Source: an uncultured Collinsella sp.
GTDB taxonomy: Bacteria; Actinomycetota; Coriobacteriia; Coriobacteriales; Coriobacteriaceae
Reading direction: 5' to 3'
NCBI GenBank assembly: GCA_902494715.1
Contig: CABUUJ010000016.1
Location: 1 to 36,891, forward strand
DNA length: 36,891 bases
The notes under the pieces are model-generated. The model did no database searches. It was not told where the DNA came from and was given only the letters and a program-made list of their open reading frames with translations. How positions within the stretch are numbered: the first letter of the stretch is position 1; every line of letters begins with the position of its first letter. Position numbers and translations under genes: made by a program. This document shows, piece after piece, positions 24,312-33,169 of the stretch.

Positions 24312-24347
24312 GCAGCCGTGTGGCACGGACTGCTGCGGCGTCGCCGC
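24312..24347 (+). other. Two small hairpins in the pgeF leader
   Basis: GCAGCCGTG (24312-24320) pairs with CACGG-a-CTGC (24324-24333). GCGGC (24335-24339) pairs with GCCGC (24343-24347). They lie 28 nt before the pgeF ATG and could act on expression of the pgeF-pst unit. No known leader family was recognised. Confidence 0.35.
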
Positions 24348-24375
24348 GATACTTGTGTTATTAGGAGGCTTTAGT

Positions 24376-25176
24376 ATGGCAGCACGTGCGGACAACGTTT
24401 CGCGTGTCGACCATGATGGAGTTACGTTGGTAGAGGGCGCGACGCACGATGTTCGCTTCGCTTTTACCGAACGCACCGGTGGCGTTTCCGAAGATGCGTA
24501 CTCCTCACTCAATCTGGGCTCGCATGTTGGCGATGACCCCTTTGCCGTTCAAGAAAATCGCCGCCGTGCACTCGAGGCCATAGGGGCCGCTGAGTGCGAG
24601 CATAATCTGCTCGTCCCCAATCAAGTACATGGTGACCATGTCGTGACGGTGGTCTCGAATGGTGCCGATGATCTCGAGAACATTCGCGAGCAGATTGCCG
24701 AGGGCTGTGATGCCATCGTCTGCACGGCTCGTGAGGTACCCGTGATGCTCTGCTTTGCCGATTGCGTTCCCGTGGTGCTGGTGGCTCCCGGCGGCTTTGC
24801 CGTGGTGCACTCTGGCTGGAAGGGTACGATTGCGCGCATTTCCGCCAAGGCGTGCCAAGCGCTCTGCGAGGCGGCTGGCTGCAAGCCGGACGACATCTCT
24901 GCCTACATTGGGCCCCATATCCTGGGCGACGAGTACGAGGTGTCCCAAGAACTTATGGACCGCTTTGCCGCCGAGTTCGCGTGCATCGATGCTACCGCTT
25001 CCCGTATGCTCGATCTTTCCGCCGCCATTCGCGAGGCGCTTATGGACGCCGGCATCGATGCAAGCAGCATTGTGGACACCAAGCTTTCCACCGTTCGTCA
25101 GAACGACCGTTTTTATTCCTACCGCAACGAGGGCGGCACCTGCGGGCGCCATGCGGCGATCGGCGCGATGCTATGA
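24376..25176 (+). CDS. pgeF: PgeF/YlmD family purine nucleoside phosphorylase-like protein
   Basis: A 266-residue protein of the YfiH/YlmD/LACC1 family (once called multicopper polyphenol oxidase). The family's metal residues are visible: His85 in PNQVHGD, Cys130 (or Cys126) in CFADCVPVVL and His145 in AVVHSGWKG. Family members phosphorolyse purine nucleosides, and some have been linked to peptidoglycan precursor quality (PgeF). ATG 24376 is chosen because TTAGGAGG lies 8 nt upstream; the frame extends farther up without a ribosome site. In Gram-positives this gene (ylmD) follows ftsZ, as here. Its TGA overlaps the pstS ATG (ATGA), so it is coupled to the pst genes. Confidence 0.9.
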   Translation: MAARADNVSRVDHDGVTLVEGATHDVRFAFTERTGGVSEDAYSSLNLGSHVGDDPFAVQENRRRALEAIGAAECEHNLLVPNQVHGDHVVTVVSNGADDLENIREQIAEGCDAIVCTAREVPVMLCFADCVPVVLVAPGGFAVVHSGWKGTIARISAKACQALCEAAGCKPDDISAYIGPHILGDEYEVSQELMDRFAAEFACIDATASRMLDLSAAIREALMDAGIDASSIVDTKLSTVRQNDRFYSYRNEGGTCGRHAAIGAML

Positions 25177-26009
25177 GAAAGATCGCATCGGTCCTGAGCG
25201 CGGCAGTGCTCACACTCACGCTGTGTGCCTGCTCCTCGGGATCTTCCACATCTTCTATTACCGTGGCCGGCTCGACCACGTGCCTTCCCATTGCCGAGAT
25301 CGCAGCCGAGGGCTTTAAGGAAGAGACCGGCATCGACGTGCTCGTCTCCGGCCTTGGCTCCTCTGCGGGTATCGAGGCCGTCAGCAACGGCACGGCCGAC
25401 ATCGCCAGTTCTTCTCGTGGCCTCAATGCTGATGAGCAGGACCTTGGCCTGACCCCGATCGTAATCGCGCACGACGGCATCGCAGTCATCGTGAACGACG
25501 ACAACCCGGTCGATAATCTCTCGACCGAGCAGCTCCGCGATATTTACGCCGGCAAGATCACTAACTGGAAGGAAGTCGGTGGAGAGGACCTGAAGATTCA
25601 GGTTATCAACCGCGACGAGGCGTCCGGTACGCGCGAGGCCTTCCGTACCATCGTGATGGACGGCACGCCGTTCGATCGTCGCTCGGCCGTTCTTTCGGGT
25701 ACGGGCCAGGTACGCGATGTCGTGTCCCGCTCGCGTGGCGCCATTGGCTACATCTCGCTGGGTTTTGTCGAGAGCCTCAACGCCAAGACCTCAGTTAAGG
25801 CCGTTTCGGTCAACCATGTCGAGGCATCCGAGAAGACGGTCGCAAGTGGCGGCTATCCCATCTCGCGTGACCTTTACTTCTTTGTGAAGGGTACGCCTTC
25901 GCAGCAGGCGCAGAACTACATTGACTATGTGACGTCCGAGAAGATGGACAAGCAGATTCGCGAGGCGGGCTTTATTCCCGTCACCAACGACGGAAAAGGG
26001 AGTGAGTAG
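25173..26009 (+). CDS. pstS: Phosphate-binding lipoprotein PstS
   Basis: A 278-residue extracellular binding protein of the PstSCAB phosphate importer. It has a lipoprotein signal: MRK, a hydrophobic stretch and a lipobox L-C-A-C with Cys20 as the likely lipid site, then a Ser/Gly linker. The phosphate-site segments AGSTTCLPIAE, SSRGLNADE and NRDEASGTREAF match the family. ATG 25173 is fixed by the signal peptide and overlaps the pgeF stop by 4 nt. Under low phosphate the protein hands Pi to PstC/PstA. No PHO-box-like repeat was recognised upstream. Confidence 0.96.
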   Translation: MRKIASVLSAAVLTLTLCACSSGSSTSSITVAGSTTCLPIAEIAAEGFKEETGIDVLVSGLGSSAGIEAVSNGTADIASSSRGLNADEQDLGLTPIVIAHDGIAVIVNDDNPVDNLSTEQLRDIYAGKITNWKEVGGEDLKIQVINRDEASGTREAFRTIVMDGTPFDRRSAVLSGTGQVRDVVSRSRGAIGYISLGFVESLNAKTSVKAVSVNHVEASEKTVASGGYPISRDLYFFVKGTPSQQAQNYIDYVTSEKMDKQIREAGFIPVTNDGKGSE

Positions 26010-26010
26010 C

Positions 26011-26937
26011 GTGGAAGCACAGGAAACCCCCCAGATTGAGCAGGAGGCTCAGGCGTCCAAAAAGCGTGAGTTGGCGTTGGTGTCGCGCAGCACCTATCTC
26101 AAGGAGAAGGCGTTGCAGTGGATCTTCTTTGCCTGCGCGTTCTTGGCGGTCGTCACCGTCATCCTGATTTTTGTCTTTACCACGTATTCGGCACTGCCCG
26201 TCTTTACCGACATCGGCCTGGCGGACTTCTTTAGCTTTACGTGGGCGCCCTCCGAGGGTCACTACGGCATCATGTCGCTGCTGGCGGGCTCTGGCCTGGT
26301 GACGGTCGGTGCGCTCGCCATGGGCGTGCCACTGGGTGTGGGCACGGCCGTGTATCTGGTCGAGATCGCCAGCAAGCGCGTGCGCAGGCTCATCAGCCCC
26401 GCCGTCGACCTGCTGGCGGGCATCCCCTCTATCATCTACGGCTTCTTTGGCATGGTCATCATCCGTCCGTTTATCGCGCAGCTGACCGGCGGTCTTGGCT
26501 TTGGCGCGCTGACGGCGTGGTTCGTGCTCGCCATTATGATCGTGCCCACCATCACCACGCTCACCATCGATGCACTCAATTCCATTCCCATGGGCATTCG
26601 CGAGGCGTCCTATGCTATGGGTGCCACCAAGTGGCAGACCATCTACAAGGTTGTGCTGCCGGCCGCCAAGCTGGGCATTGTGGACGCCATCGTTTTGGGT
26701 ATGGGGCGCGCCATCGGCGAGACCATGGCCGTGTTGATGGTCGTGGGCAACGCCCCGGTCATTCCGGATAGCATCTCGAGCCCCATCTCGACGCTCACGA
26801 GCCAGATCGCGCTCGACATGAGCTATTCCTCGGGCCTGCATCGCTCGGCTCTGTTTGGCATGGGCGTGGTTCTGTTTATCATCTCCGCTGCACTGGTGGG
26901 TATCGTCCGTCTGATTTCCAAGAAGAAGAGGGGGTAG
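26011..26937 (+). CDS. pstC: Phosphate ABC transporter permease PstC
   Basis: A 308-residue inner-membrane permease with an N-terminal cytoplasmic stretch (about 1-35) and six predicted membrane segments. The ABC-contact (EAA) loop is seen in SIPMGIREASYAMGATKWQTIYKVVLPAA and GRAIGETMAVLMVVGN. The PSIIYGFFGMVII stretch is typical for PstC. GTG 26011 is chosen since GGGAG lies 8 nt upstream, and it starts 1 nt after the pstS stop; GTG 26002 is the alternative (three residues longer). It pairs with PstA as the channel heterodimer. Confidence 0.95.
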   Translation: MEAQETPQIEQEAQASKKRELALVSRSTYLKEKALQWIFFACAFLAVVTVILIFVFTTYSALPVFTDIGLADFFSFTWAPSEGHYGIMSLLAGSGLVTVGALAMGVPLGVGTAVYLVEIASKRVRRLISPAVDLLAGIPSIIYGFFGMVIIRPFIAQLTGGLGFGALTAWFVLAIMIVPTITTLTIDALNSIPMGIREASYAMGATKWQTIYKVVLPAAKLGIVDAIVLGMGRAIGETMAVLMVVGNAPVIPDSISSPISTLTSQIALDMSYSSGLHRSALFGMGVVLFIISAALVGIVRLISKKKRG

Positions 26938-26940
26938 GCT

Positions 26941-27846
26941 ATGTCCGATTCCGTTGACACGACGGCCGATACGACCTCGTCGCGCGAGCGCATCAAGCGT
27001 GCCCTTTCCCATGGTAAGAAGGGCCGCATCAACAAGGACCTGTCCAACAAGATTATGCTCGGCGTCTTTCGCGCCGCGGCCTATATCACCACCCTGGTGT
27101 TGCTCGCCATCATCGCCTACGTGGTCATCAACGGTCTGCCGCATATCTCGCTTGACTTTATCTTTGGTTGGCCGCAGGGCGTAAACGCCGAAGGCGGCAT
27201 TTGGCCCACGATCGTCTCGACTATCTACGTGACGGCACTCGCCATGCTCATCTGCACGCCGGTTGCCGTCTTGGCTGCGGTCTATCTGGCTGAGTATGCC
27301 AAACAGGGCAAGGTCGTCGACATCATTCGCTATGCTGCCGATGCCTTGGCCTCGGTGCCCTCCATCGTTATGGGCCTCTTTGGCTACGCTTTGTTTGTCG
27401 AGGCCATGGGCCTGGGTCTTTCGATGGTCTCGGCCGCCCTGGCGCTGGCACTTCTGATGCTGCCCATCGTCATGCGCACCACCGAGGAAGCGATTCGCGC
27501 CGTTCCGCGCTATATCCGTTGGGGCGCATATGGCCTGGGCGCCACCAAGTGGCAGGTCGTCTCCAAGATCGTGCTTCCTTCGGCCTTTGGCCGCATTGCC
27601 ACCGGTATCGTCCTTGCCATCGGTCGCGCCATCGGCGAGACCGCCGTGGTGCTCTACACCATGGGTCAGGCCATCAACCTGCCGATCTCGCCGCTTGATT
27701 CCGGTCGTCCCATGACCGTTCACCTCTATTTGCTTGCCAACGACGGCATCAACATGAACGCAGCCTACGGCACCGCGCTTTTGCTGATGGCGATTATTCT
27801 GGCCTTCAACCTGTTTGCGCGTTATCTGTCGCGCAAGCGCCGCTAG
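26941..27846 (+). CDS. pstA: Phosphate ABC transporter permease PstA
   Basis: A 301-residue inner-membrane permease, the partner of PstC. A ~40-residue charged N-terminal part precedes six predicted membrane segments. The ABC-contact loop is TTEEAIRAVPRYIRWGAYGLGATKWQVVSKIVLPSA, followed by GRAIGETAVVLYTMG. ASVPSIVMGLFGYALFV is family-like. ATG 26941 lies 3 nt after pstC with AGGGGG upstream. Confidence 0.95.
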   Translation: MSDSVDTTADTTSSRERIKRALSHGKKGRINKDLSNKIMLGVFRAAAYITTLVLLAIIAYVVINGLPHISLDFIFGWPQGVNAEGGIWPTIVSTIYVTALAMLICTPVAVLAAVYLAEYAKQGKVVDIIRYAADALASVPSIVMGLFGYALFVEAMGLGLSMVSAALALALLMLPIVMRTTEEAIRAVPRYIRWGAYGLGATKWQVVSKIVLPSAFGRIATGIVLAIGRAIGETAVVLYTMGQAINLPISPLDSGRPMTVHLYLLANDGINMNAAYGTALLLMAIILAFNLFARYLSRKRR

Positions 27847-27858
27847 TTAAGGAGTCCC

Positions 27859-28662
<804 letters not shown>

Positions 28663-28687
28663 TCGGTGCGACTAGTCCCAAGCCGAT

Positions 28688-28734
28688 CGGACCTGGTCCG
28701 GTGCGTATTCACCGTGCGGGCGGCATGACCGCAC
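28688..28734 (+). other. Small hairpins in the pstB-phoU spacer
   Basis: CGGACC-t-GGTCCG (28688-28700), CGGTG/CACCG (28699-28714) and GTGCGG/CCGCAC (28714-28734) lie back to back and partly overlap. No T-tract follows, so they more likely affect mRNA stability than end transcription. Confidence 0.4.
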
Positions 28735-28754
28735 CCAACTGATTGGAGTGAACC

Positions 28755-29612
28755 ATGCGTAAACTGTTTTCCCGTCAGCTCATCGAGGCCCGTCATGAGA
28801 TGCTGAGCATCTACGAGGCCGTCGATCTGGCGCTTCACGACGCCGTGAAGGCCTATGTGACCGATGACCGCAAGCTTGCCACCAAGACCAAGAAGCGCAC
28901 GCTTTCGATTGACGCGCGCTGCGCCAACTTGGAGGCCGTGTGCTACAACCTGATCGCCACGCAGTCGCCGGTCGCTTCCGACTTCCGCTTACTGCAGACG
29001 ATCATCTACGTCGACTTTAACCTGCAGCGCATGACCGATAAGGTTCGCCAGATCTGCCGCGCCACGCGTCACATGGTCAAGGCCGATATCTCGCTGCCCC
29101 AGGAGCTTGTCGGTACGGTTGAGGCCGAGGCCGAAGCCGTATACCAGGTGCTGGGCTCGTCGCTTTCCGCGCTCGTCACCAACGACATGTCCATCATCTG
29201 CAACCTTGCCGTCGAGGACGAGCCGGTGCACGCGGCCTACGAGAAGTTCTTCCGTATCTTCAACCGCATGGATGCGGGCGAGTTTATGGATGACGATAGC
29301 AACTACGACGACCTGCGCCGCGCCATCATGGTTTCGCGCTACCTCGATCGCATCGCCTCGATTTCCATCGATGCCGCCTGTCGTCTGACCTTCCTTTTGA
29401 CCGGCCAGCGCATGAACGCCGGCGATATCGCCCGCACGGACGAGGACGAGCTCGAGAGCATGCGCGTGCCTTCGGGCGAGGGCGTCATTATGAGGCCCGC
29501 CGTGGATGCACACTTTGTTGCCAGGGTGTCCGCTAACGAGGTGAGCGAGGGTCTTCGCTACTTGCTGAATCATCTTGAGGACGAGGATGATGGCGAGGAC
29601 GACGAGGAGTAG
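28755..29612 (+). CDS. phoU: Phosphate system regulator PhoU
   Basis: A 285-residue all-alpha cytoplasmic protein with two PhoU three-helix repeats (start RKLFSRQLIEARHEMLSIYE; later repeat around residues 125-215). The core metal-cluster acidic residues are hard to fix by eye. It is longer than typical PhoU (~220) because of a C-terminal extension ending in the acidic tail EDEDDGEDDEE. PhoU links Pst transport to phosphate signalling. No phoR/phoB gene is in the window. ATG 28755 is preceded by TTGGAGTG. A strong hairpin follows. Confidence 0.9.
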   Translation: MRKLFSRQLIEARHEMLSIYEAVDLALHDAVKAYVTDDRKLATKTKKRTLSIDARCANLEAVCYNLIATQSPVASDFRLLQTIIYVDFNLQRMTDKVRQICRATRHMVKADISLPQELVGTVEAEAEAVYQVLGSSLSALVTNDMSIICNLAVEDEPVHAAYEKFFRIFNRMDAGEFMDDDSNYDDLRRAIMVSRYLDRIASISIDAACRLTFLLTGQRMNAGDIARTDEDELESMRVPSGEGVIMRPAVDAHFVARVSANEVSEGLRYLLNHLEDEDDGEDDEE

Positions 29613-29650
29613 GGTAGCTCCGTTCGTCGAAAGATTGTAAATACCTAAGT

Positions 29651-29682
29651 GGGCGCGGCCTTGCACATGCAGGGCCGCGCTC
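29651..29682 (+). terminator. Hairpin after phoU (probable terminator)
   Basis: GCGCGGCC (29653-29660) plus TTGC pairs with GCAG plus GGCCGCGC (29673-29680), giving 12 bp with loop ACAT and a G-U at the base. Only a short T-poor tail (TCTTGCG) follows, so termination may be partial. Confidence 0.6.
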
Positions 29683-29732
29683 TTGCGTTAGCATGGGACT
29701 ACTTGTATGGCTGTTAGCGGAGGCGATTGGCA

Positions 29733-30470
29733 ATGGATAACTATTTGGACGTGATGCGCGCTCGCCGCGAGCAGATTCTGGAACGTTTTTATGCGGCGCT
29801 CGATCGCGCAGGCCGCCCCCACGACGCCGCGCGCCTCATTGCCGTGTCAAAGACCGTTGGTGTCGATGAGACCGTTGCCGCCATCCAGACGGGGTATCGC
29901 CATTTTGCCGAGAACCGCCCGCAGGAGCTGGTTCGCAAGCTCACGGGTCTGGCGGAGCATCCGGAGCTGCCCGAGGTGCGCTTCGATATGATCGGCAACC
30001 TGCAGACCAATAAGATCAATGCGGTGCTGGACTCAGCCGAGCTGATTCACTCGGTGGGTTCGCTGCATCTGGCGCAGGCGATCTCGAGCCGTGCTGCCCG
30101 CAAGATTGAGGCAGGCGAGCTCGCCGGCCCTCAGCGTGTGCTCATTGAGGTCAATGTGAGTGGTGAGGAGTCGAAGGGAGGCTTTTCGCCCGATGAGATT
30201 CGCGCCGCCGCGGGCGAGCTTGCGGAACTTGAGGGAATTTGCGTACAGGGGCTTATGACTATGGCGCCCCGGGGGAATAAGGATGTGGCACGCCGCACCT
30301 TTGCGGGGCTTCGTGAGCTGAGGGATGAGCTGGAGGCGGCGCATCCCGATTTGAACCTGCCTGAGCTTTCCTGCGGCATGAGCGAAGACTTTGAGCCTGC
30401 CCTTGAGGAGGGCTCTACGCTCGTTCGCCTGGGCAGGGTAGTATTTAGCCCGGAGTTTGCAGTAAAATAA
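29733..30470 (+). CDS. YggS/YlmE family PLP-binding protein
   Basis: A 245-residue TIM-barrel protein of the PLP homeostasis family (PLPBP; YggS in E. coli, YlmE in Bacillus). The PLP lysine is Lys40 in LIAVSKTVG. FAENRPQELVRK, FDMIGNLQTNK and IEVNVSGEESKGGF match the family, as does the C-terminal LSCGMSEDFEPALEEGSTLVRLG. It binds PLP without a known catalytic reaction and buffers vitamin B6 and amino-acid pools. ATG 29733 follows GGAGG by 9 nt. In the ylm order it should follow ylmD directly; here pstSCAB-phoU lies between. Confidence 0.94.
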   Translation: MDNYLDVMRARREQILERFYAALDRAGRPHDAARLIAVSKTVGVDETVAAIQTGYRHFAENRPQELVRKLTGLAEHPELPEVRFDMIGNLQTNKINAVLDSAELIHSVGSLHLAQAISSRAARKIEAGELAGPQRVLIEVNVSGEESKGGFSPDEIRAAAGELAELEGICVQGLMTMAPRGNKDVARRTFAGLRELRDELEAAHPDLNLPELSCGMSEDFEPALEEGSTLVRLGRVVFSPEFAVK

Positions 30471-30530
30471 GGCTCTGAAGTGCGCACTGATTATCGGGGC
30501 GCCTGCACTAAACCGCGAGAGGACACAACC

Positions 30531-31256
30531 ATGGGCTTCCTTGACGAGATTAAAAATAAGATGCACCTGGGCGGCCAGCAGGGTTACGACCAGGGCTATG
30601 GCCAGGATGACGACTACGGCTACGATGACGGCTACGACGATGGCTATCAGAACAACGGCTACAGCGGCGCCTCGGGCGAGGGCTTCTATACCCAGGACGA
30701 GCCGAGTAACGGCCTGCTGGGGCAGACGCGTCGCGGTGAGGCCGAGTCGGTCGCCGTGTATACGCGTTCCGGACAGCTGGTCGGCGATGACTCGCGTCAT
30801 GCAACGACGTACAATCCGCCGTCGCGTTCACAGGATAGTGTCGCGGGCGGCTATCGTCCCGGCGCTTACGACACGCCGTCGAGCTATGCCGAGAGCGCTC
30901 GCGCTCGCGCCGCGGCACCTGCGCCCGCTTCTGCGCCGAGCGACGCCTCGGCCTATGCAAACAACATCATTAACGCCACGCCGCAGCTGCCTGCCTATGT
31001 CCTGCGCCCTGAGAGCTATGACGATGTCGAGACCGTTGTCCGCCGCGTGCGCACCAAGCAGCCCGTTGCGCTGATTTTTGTTGGCGTTCGCACCGAGGTC
31101 GCCAAGCGTGTCCTGGACTTTAGTTATGGCTTTGCCTGCGGCCTGGGCGCTACGGTCAAAGAGGTGGGCGATCGCGTGTTTATGGTGCTGCCCGCCGGCT
31201 GCGAGGTCAAGGATTCGGACCTCAAGAAGCTGCACGCCGACGGCTACCTTAAGTAA
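30531..31256 (+). CDS. sepF: Cell division protein SepF (YlmF)
   Basis: A 241-residue protein with SepF architecture. The N-terminal amphipathic helix MGFLDEIKNKMHLGG can insert into the membrane. A long linker follows, very rich in Gly, Tyr, Asp and Gln between about 16 and 52 and Ala/Ser/Pro later, then the SepF/DUF552 domain (about 148-241: LRPESYDDVETVVRRVR, FSYGFACGLGATVKEVGDRVFMVLP). SepF ties FtsZ, through its C-terminal tail, to the membrane and is the expected anchor in bacteria lacking FtsA. ATG 30531 is chosen since GAGAGGAC lies upstream and the helix starts there. Confidence 0.94.
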   Translation: MGFLDEIKNKMHLGGQQGYDQGYGQDDDYGYDDGYDDGYQNNGYSGASGEGFYTQDEPSNGLLGQTRRGEAESVAVYTRSGQLVGDDSRHATTYNPPSRSQDSVAGGYRPGAYDTPSSYAESARARAAAPAPASAPSDASAYANNIINATPQLPAYVLRPESYDDVETVVRRVRTKQPVALIFVGVRTEVAKRVLDFSYGFACGLGATVKEVGDRVFMVLPAGCEVKDSDLKKLHADGYLK

Positions 31257-31277
31257 ACCCAAGACGAGGAGATTCTC

Positions 31278-31559
31278 ATCAACATCTACACCATTGTCCA
31301 GCTGGTCAACACGCTGTTCAACTTCTACTCCACACTTATTGTGGTCTATTGCTTCATGACGTGGATTCCCATGAAGCAGGGCGGCCTGCTGCAGGATATC
31401 GCCGCGGTGCTCGATAGCGTCTGCGGTCCGTGGCTCAACCTGTTTCGTCGGTTTATTCCGCCGATGGGCGGCGTTGATTTTTCGCCGGTCGTTGCGATTA
31501 TTGCGTTGCAGTTGGTGCAGAGGCTGATTCTGCAGCTTCTTATAGGTATACTCGTATAG
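31278..31559 (+). CDS. yggT: YggT family membrane protein (YlmG), non-AUG start
   Basis: A ~93-residue protein with two membrane segments: INIYTIVQLVNTLFNFYSTL then CFMTWIP, and FSPVVAIIALQLVQRLILQLL after the RRFIPP loop. This is the YggT/YlmG layout, linked to division or membrane assembly in other organisms. The frame has no ATG, GTG or TTG before the internal ATG 31341, which would delete the first helix. The stop TAA at 31254 closes it upstream. The ribosome site GAGGAG (31266-31271) is placed 6 nt before ATC 31278; ATT 31272 is the other choice. A rare AUC/AUU start is the simplest reading. Confidence 0.82.
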   Translation: MNIYTIVQLVNTLFNFYSTLIVVYCFMTWIPMKQGGLLQDIAAVLDSVCGPWLNLFRRFIPPMGGVDFSPVVAIIALQLVQRLILQLLIGILV

Positions 31560-31621
31560 TACTGGCTCAGTAACTTACGTTGGGCGCCCGGCGCCAAGGC
31601 GATGATAAAGGAGAACTTGTT

Positions 31622-32299
31622 ATGGCTATTACCCCTGCTGACATCCAGGCTCAGACTTTCTCTGAGGCCAAGCGCGGCTATGATCCCGCCGAGGTCGACG
31701 TCTTTTTGGAGACGCTGTCCTCCGAGGTTGACGCTATGCTTGCCAAGATTGTCGATCTTAAGGGTCGTCTGACTGCCACCGAGCAGCTGCTTGCCGACAC
31801 GCAGGCCCAGCTTGCCCAGGCTCAGGACGCTGCCGGTCAGGCCGTTCCCGCCGCTCCTGTGGCCGCTCCCGCACCCGACTTCTCCGCTCAGGAGCGCCAG
31901 ATCTCCGCTGCGCTGATTGCTGCCCAGCAGACCGCCGAGGGCATCGTCAACGATGCCAACGAGAACGCTGAGCGCATCCGCAACGAAGCCGACGCCAAGG
32001 CCCGCGAGGTCATCCGTCAGGCCCTGACCGAGAAGCAGGCCGAGCTCGAGGAGATCGACCGTCTGAAGGCTTCCCGTGAGGAGTTCAAAGCCGAGTACCT
32101 CAAGCTCATTCAGCACTTCATGGACGATGCGCAGAATTCCTTCCCGTCCGACCTTATGGCCTCCACGCCGGTCGGTTCTGCGGCTTCTCCTGCAGTGACC
32201 GTTCCCGCCGCCGAGCCGCTGCCTGTCGCTGATCCGGTTGTTCCCGTGGCTGACCCCTTCGCCCCGATCGACAACTTTGCCGCCGACGACCTGGACTAA
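31622..32299 (+). CDS. divIVA: DivIVA/Wag31-like polar scaffold protein
   Basis: A 225-residue protein with the DivIVA N-terminal membrane-binding domain (ITPADIQAQTFSEAKRGYDPAEVDVFLETLSSEVDAML, about residues 3-42). A first coiled coil (about 42-75), an Ala/Pro-rich hinge, a second long coiled coil (about 90-160, DANENAERIRNEADAKAREVIRQALTEKQ) and a Pro/Val/Ala-rich tail follow. It marks poles and septa and in actinobacteria guides growth. ATG 31622 is chosen because AAAGGAG lies 7 nt upstream. It closes the ylm block. ylmH, usually next to it in Bacillus, is missing. Confidence 0.95.
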   Translation: MAITPADIQAQTFSEAKRGYDPAEVDVFLETLSSEVDAMLAKIVDLKGRLTATEQLLADTQAQLAQAQDAAGQAVPAAPVAAPAPDFSAQERQISAALIAAQQTAEGIVNDANENAERIRNEADAKAREVIRQALTEKQAELEEIDRLKASREEFKAEYLKLIQHFMDDAQNSFPSDLMASTPVGSAASPAVTVPAAEPLPVADPVVPVADPFAPIDNFAADDLD

Positions 32300-32325
32300 C
32301 ATTCGGCTTACAATTTAGTGCCTAG

Positions 32326-32355
32326 AAAGGACCCGTAGCTTGCGGGTCCTTTTTT
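32326..32355 (+). terminator. Rho-independent terminator after divIVA
   Basis: AAAGGACCCG (32326-32335) pairs with CGGGTCCTTT (32343-32352) around a 7-nt loop, ending in a T-run to 32355. Confidence 0.9.
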
Positions 32356-32380
32356 ATGACTGTGCCGGGGTGCGTAACAT

Positions 32381-32418
32381 AAAAAACCGAGCCCTGCACA
32401 TAGTGGCGCAGAACTCGG
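32381..32418 (-). terminator. Terminator of the nitroreductase gene (minus strand)
   Basis: Read on the minus strand, CCGAGTTCTGC pairs with GTGCAGGGCTCGG and is followed by six T residues (A-run at 32381-32386 on the plus strand). It faces the divIVA terminator. A second weaker dyad (AGGTTTT/AAAACCT, about 32442-32467) lies nearer the stop. Confidence 0.8.
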
Positions 32419-32465
32419 CGAAACGGTGAGCGGTCAAGGATAGGTTTTAGGGCATGTCCCAAAAC

Positions 32466-32996
32466 CTACTTGAGGAGGAAGTCGGGGAGGGGAATGGTAC
32501 GGGCCTCGCGATGCTCGGGATCGGCGATGTGGTCGGCAGGATATCCGCAGACGAGCATGTGATAGGGATAGACGCCCTTGGGCAGGTTGAACTGCTCCTG
32601 TGCCACCTCAGGCTTAAAATGGCATACCCAGCACGTTCCCAGGCCCTGCTCGGTGGCCTCCATCATCATCTGATCGCACACGATGGACGTATCGATTTCA
32701 CTGGAATTCATCTGGTCATACGGGCGCACCCAAGCGTCTTCGGTAACGCTACAAATAAGGAAGATGAGCGGAGCGCCAAAGATAGATCCATCACGAGCAA
32801 ACCGAGGCTGACAAGCAGCAGCCTTCTCCAGAAGCTCAGGCGTATCCAACACCATCACACGGGTTGGATGATTATTGCAAGCAGAAGGAGCAATACGCCC
32901 AGTCTCAACAATGGCATCCACCACAGCCTGCTCCACAGCCCGATCTTCAAACTCACGACAAGAATACCGACCCCGAGCCAGATCCAAATAAGACAT
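32466..32996 (-). CDS. Nitroreductase family FMN oxidoreductase
   Basis: A 176-residue flavoprotein of the nitroreductase superfamily. The N-terminal RGRYSCREFEDRAVEQAVVDAIVETGRIAPSACNNHPTRV has the FMN-phosphate-binding R-x-S/C-x-R pattern and the APSACNNHPTRV segment. The C-terminal ATEQGLGTCWVCHF and LPKGVYPYHMLVCGYPAD match typical small members. Substrate is unknown; relatives reduce nitro compounds, quinones or flavins with NAD(P)H. The start is ATG at 32996-32994 because GGAGGG lies just upstream on the minus strand; the frame extends 13 codons farther without a ribosome site. Confidence 0.9.
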   Translation of the reverse strand: MSYLDLARGRYSCREFEDRAVEQAVVDAIVETGRIAPSACNNHPTRVMVLDTPELLEKAAACQPRFARDGSIFGAPLIFLICSVTEDAWVRPYDQMNSSEIDTSIVCDQMMMEATEQGLGTCWVCHFKPEVAQEQFNLPKGVYPYHMLVCGYPADHIADPEHREARTIPLPDFLLK

Positions 32997-33165
32997 ACAA
33001 GCCCTCCAACAATTTAATAACGAAATAAAAGACAACCAAAGGGTACCCAGAGCAACATTCAGCCAAACGCTCAGCGCTGCCCAAAGTCATGACTGATGCC
33101 AAAGACGCTTTCAACCAAAGCCACCATGCATTCCGCCTATTAGCCCAGGTTCCCAATGGTGATAC
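32997..33165. other. Upstream region of the nitroreductase gene
   Basis: No convincing gene or clear promoter. On the minus strand TTGGTT and TAAATT occur with about 17 nt between them just before the ribosome site, a weak promoter candidate. A 67-codon minus-strand frame overlapping the nitroreductase 5' end has no ribosome site and is not believed. Confidence 0.3.
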
Positions 33166-33169
33166 GTAA

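Noticed and set aside
24160..24375. PHO box in front of the pgeF-pst unit
   Set aside because: I searched by eye for CTGTCAT-like or TTAACA-like direct repeats with 11-bp spacing and saw none.
24762..25172. N-terminal extension of pstS into pgeF
   Set aside because: The frame is open upstream, but the lipoprotein signal peptide begins at ATG 25173, and the upstream part is only pgeF read in another frame.
32953..33156. 67-codon minus-strand frame MGTWANRRNAWW...
   Set aside because: It overlaps the start of the nitroreductase gene, lacks a ribosome site and shows no recognisable motif.
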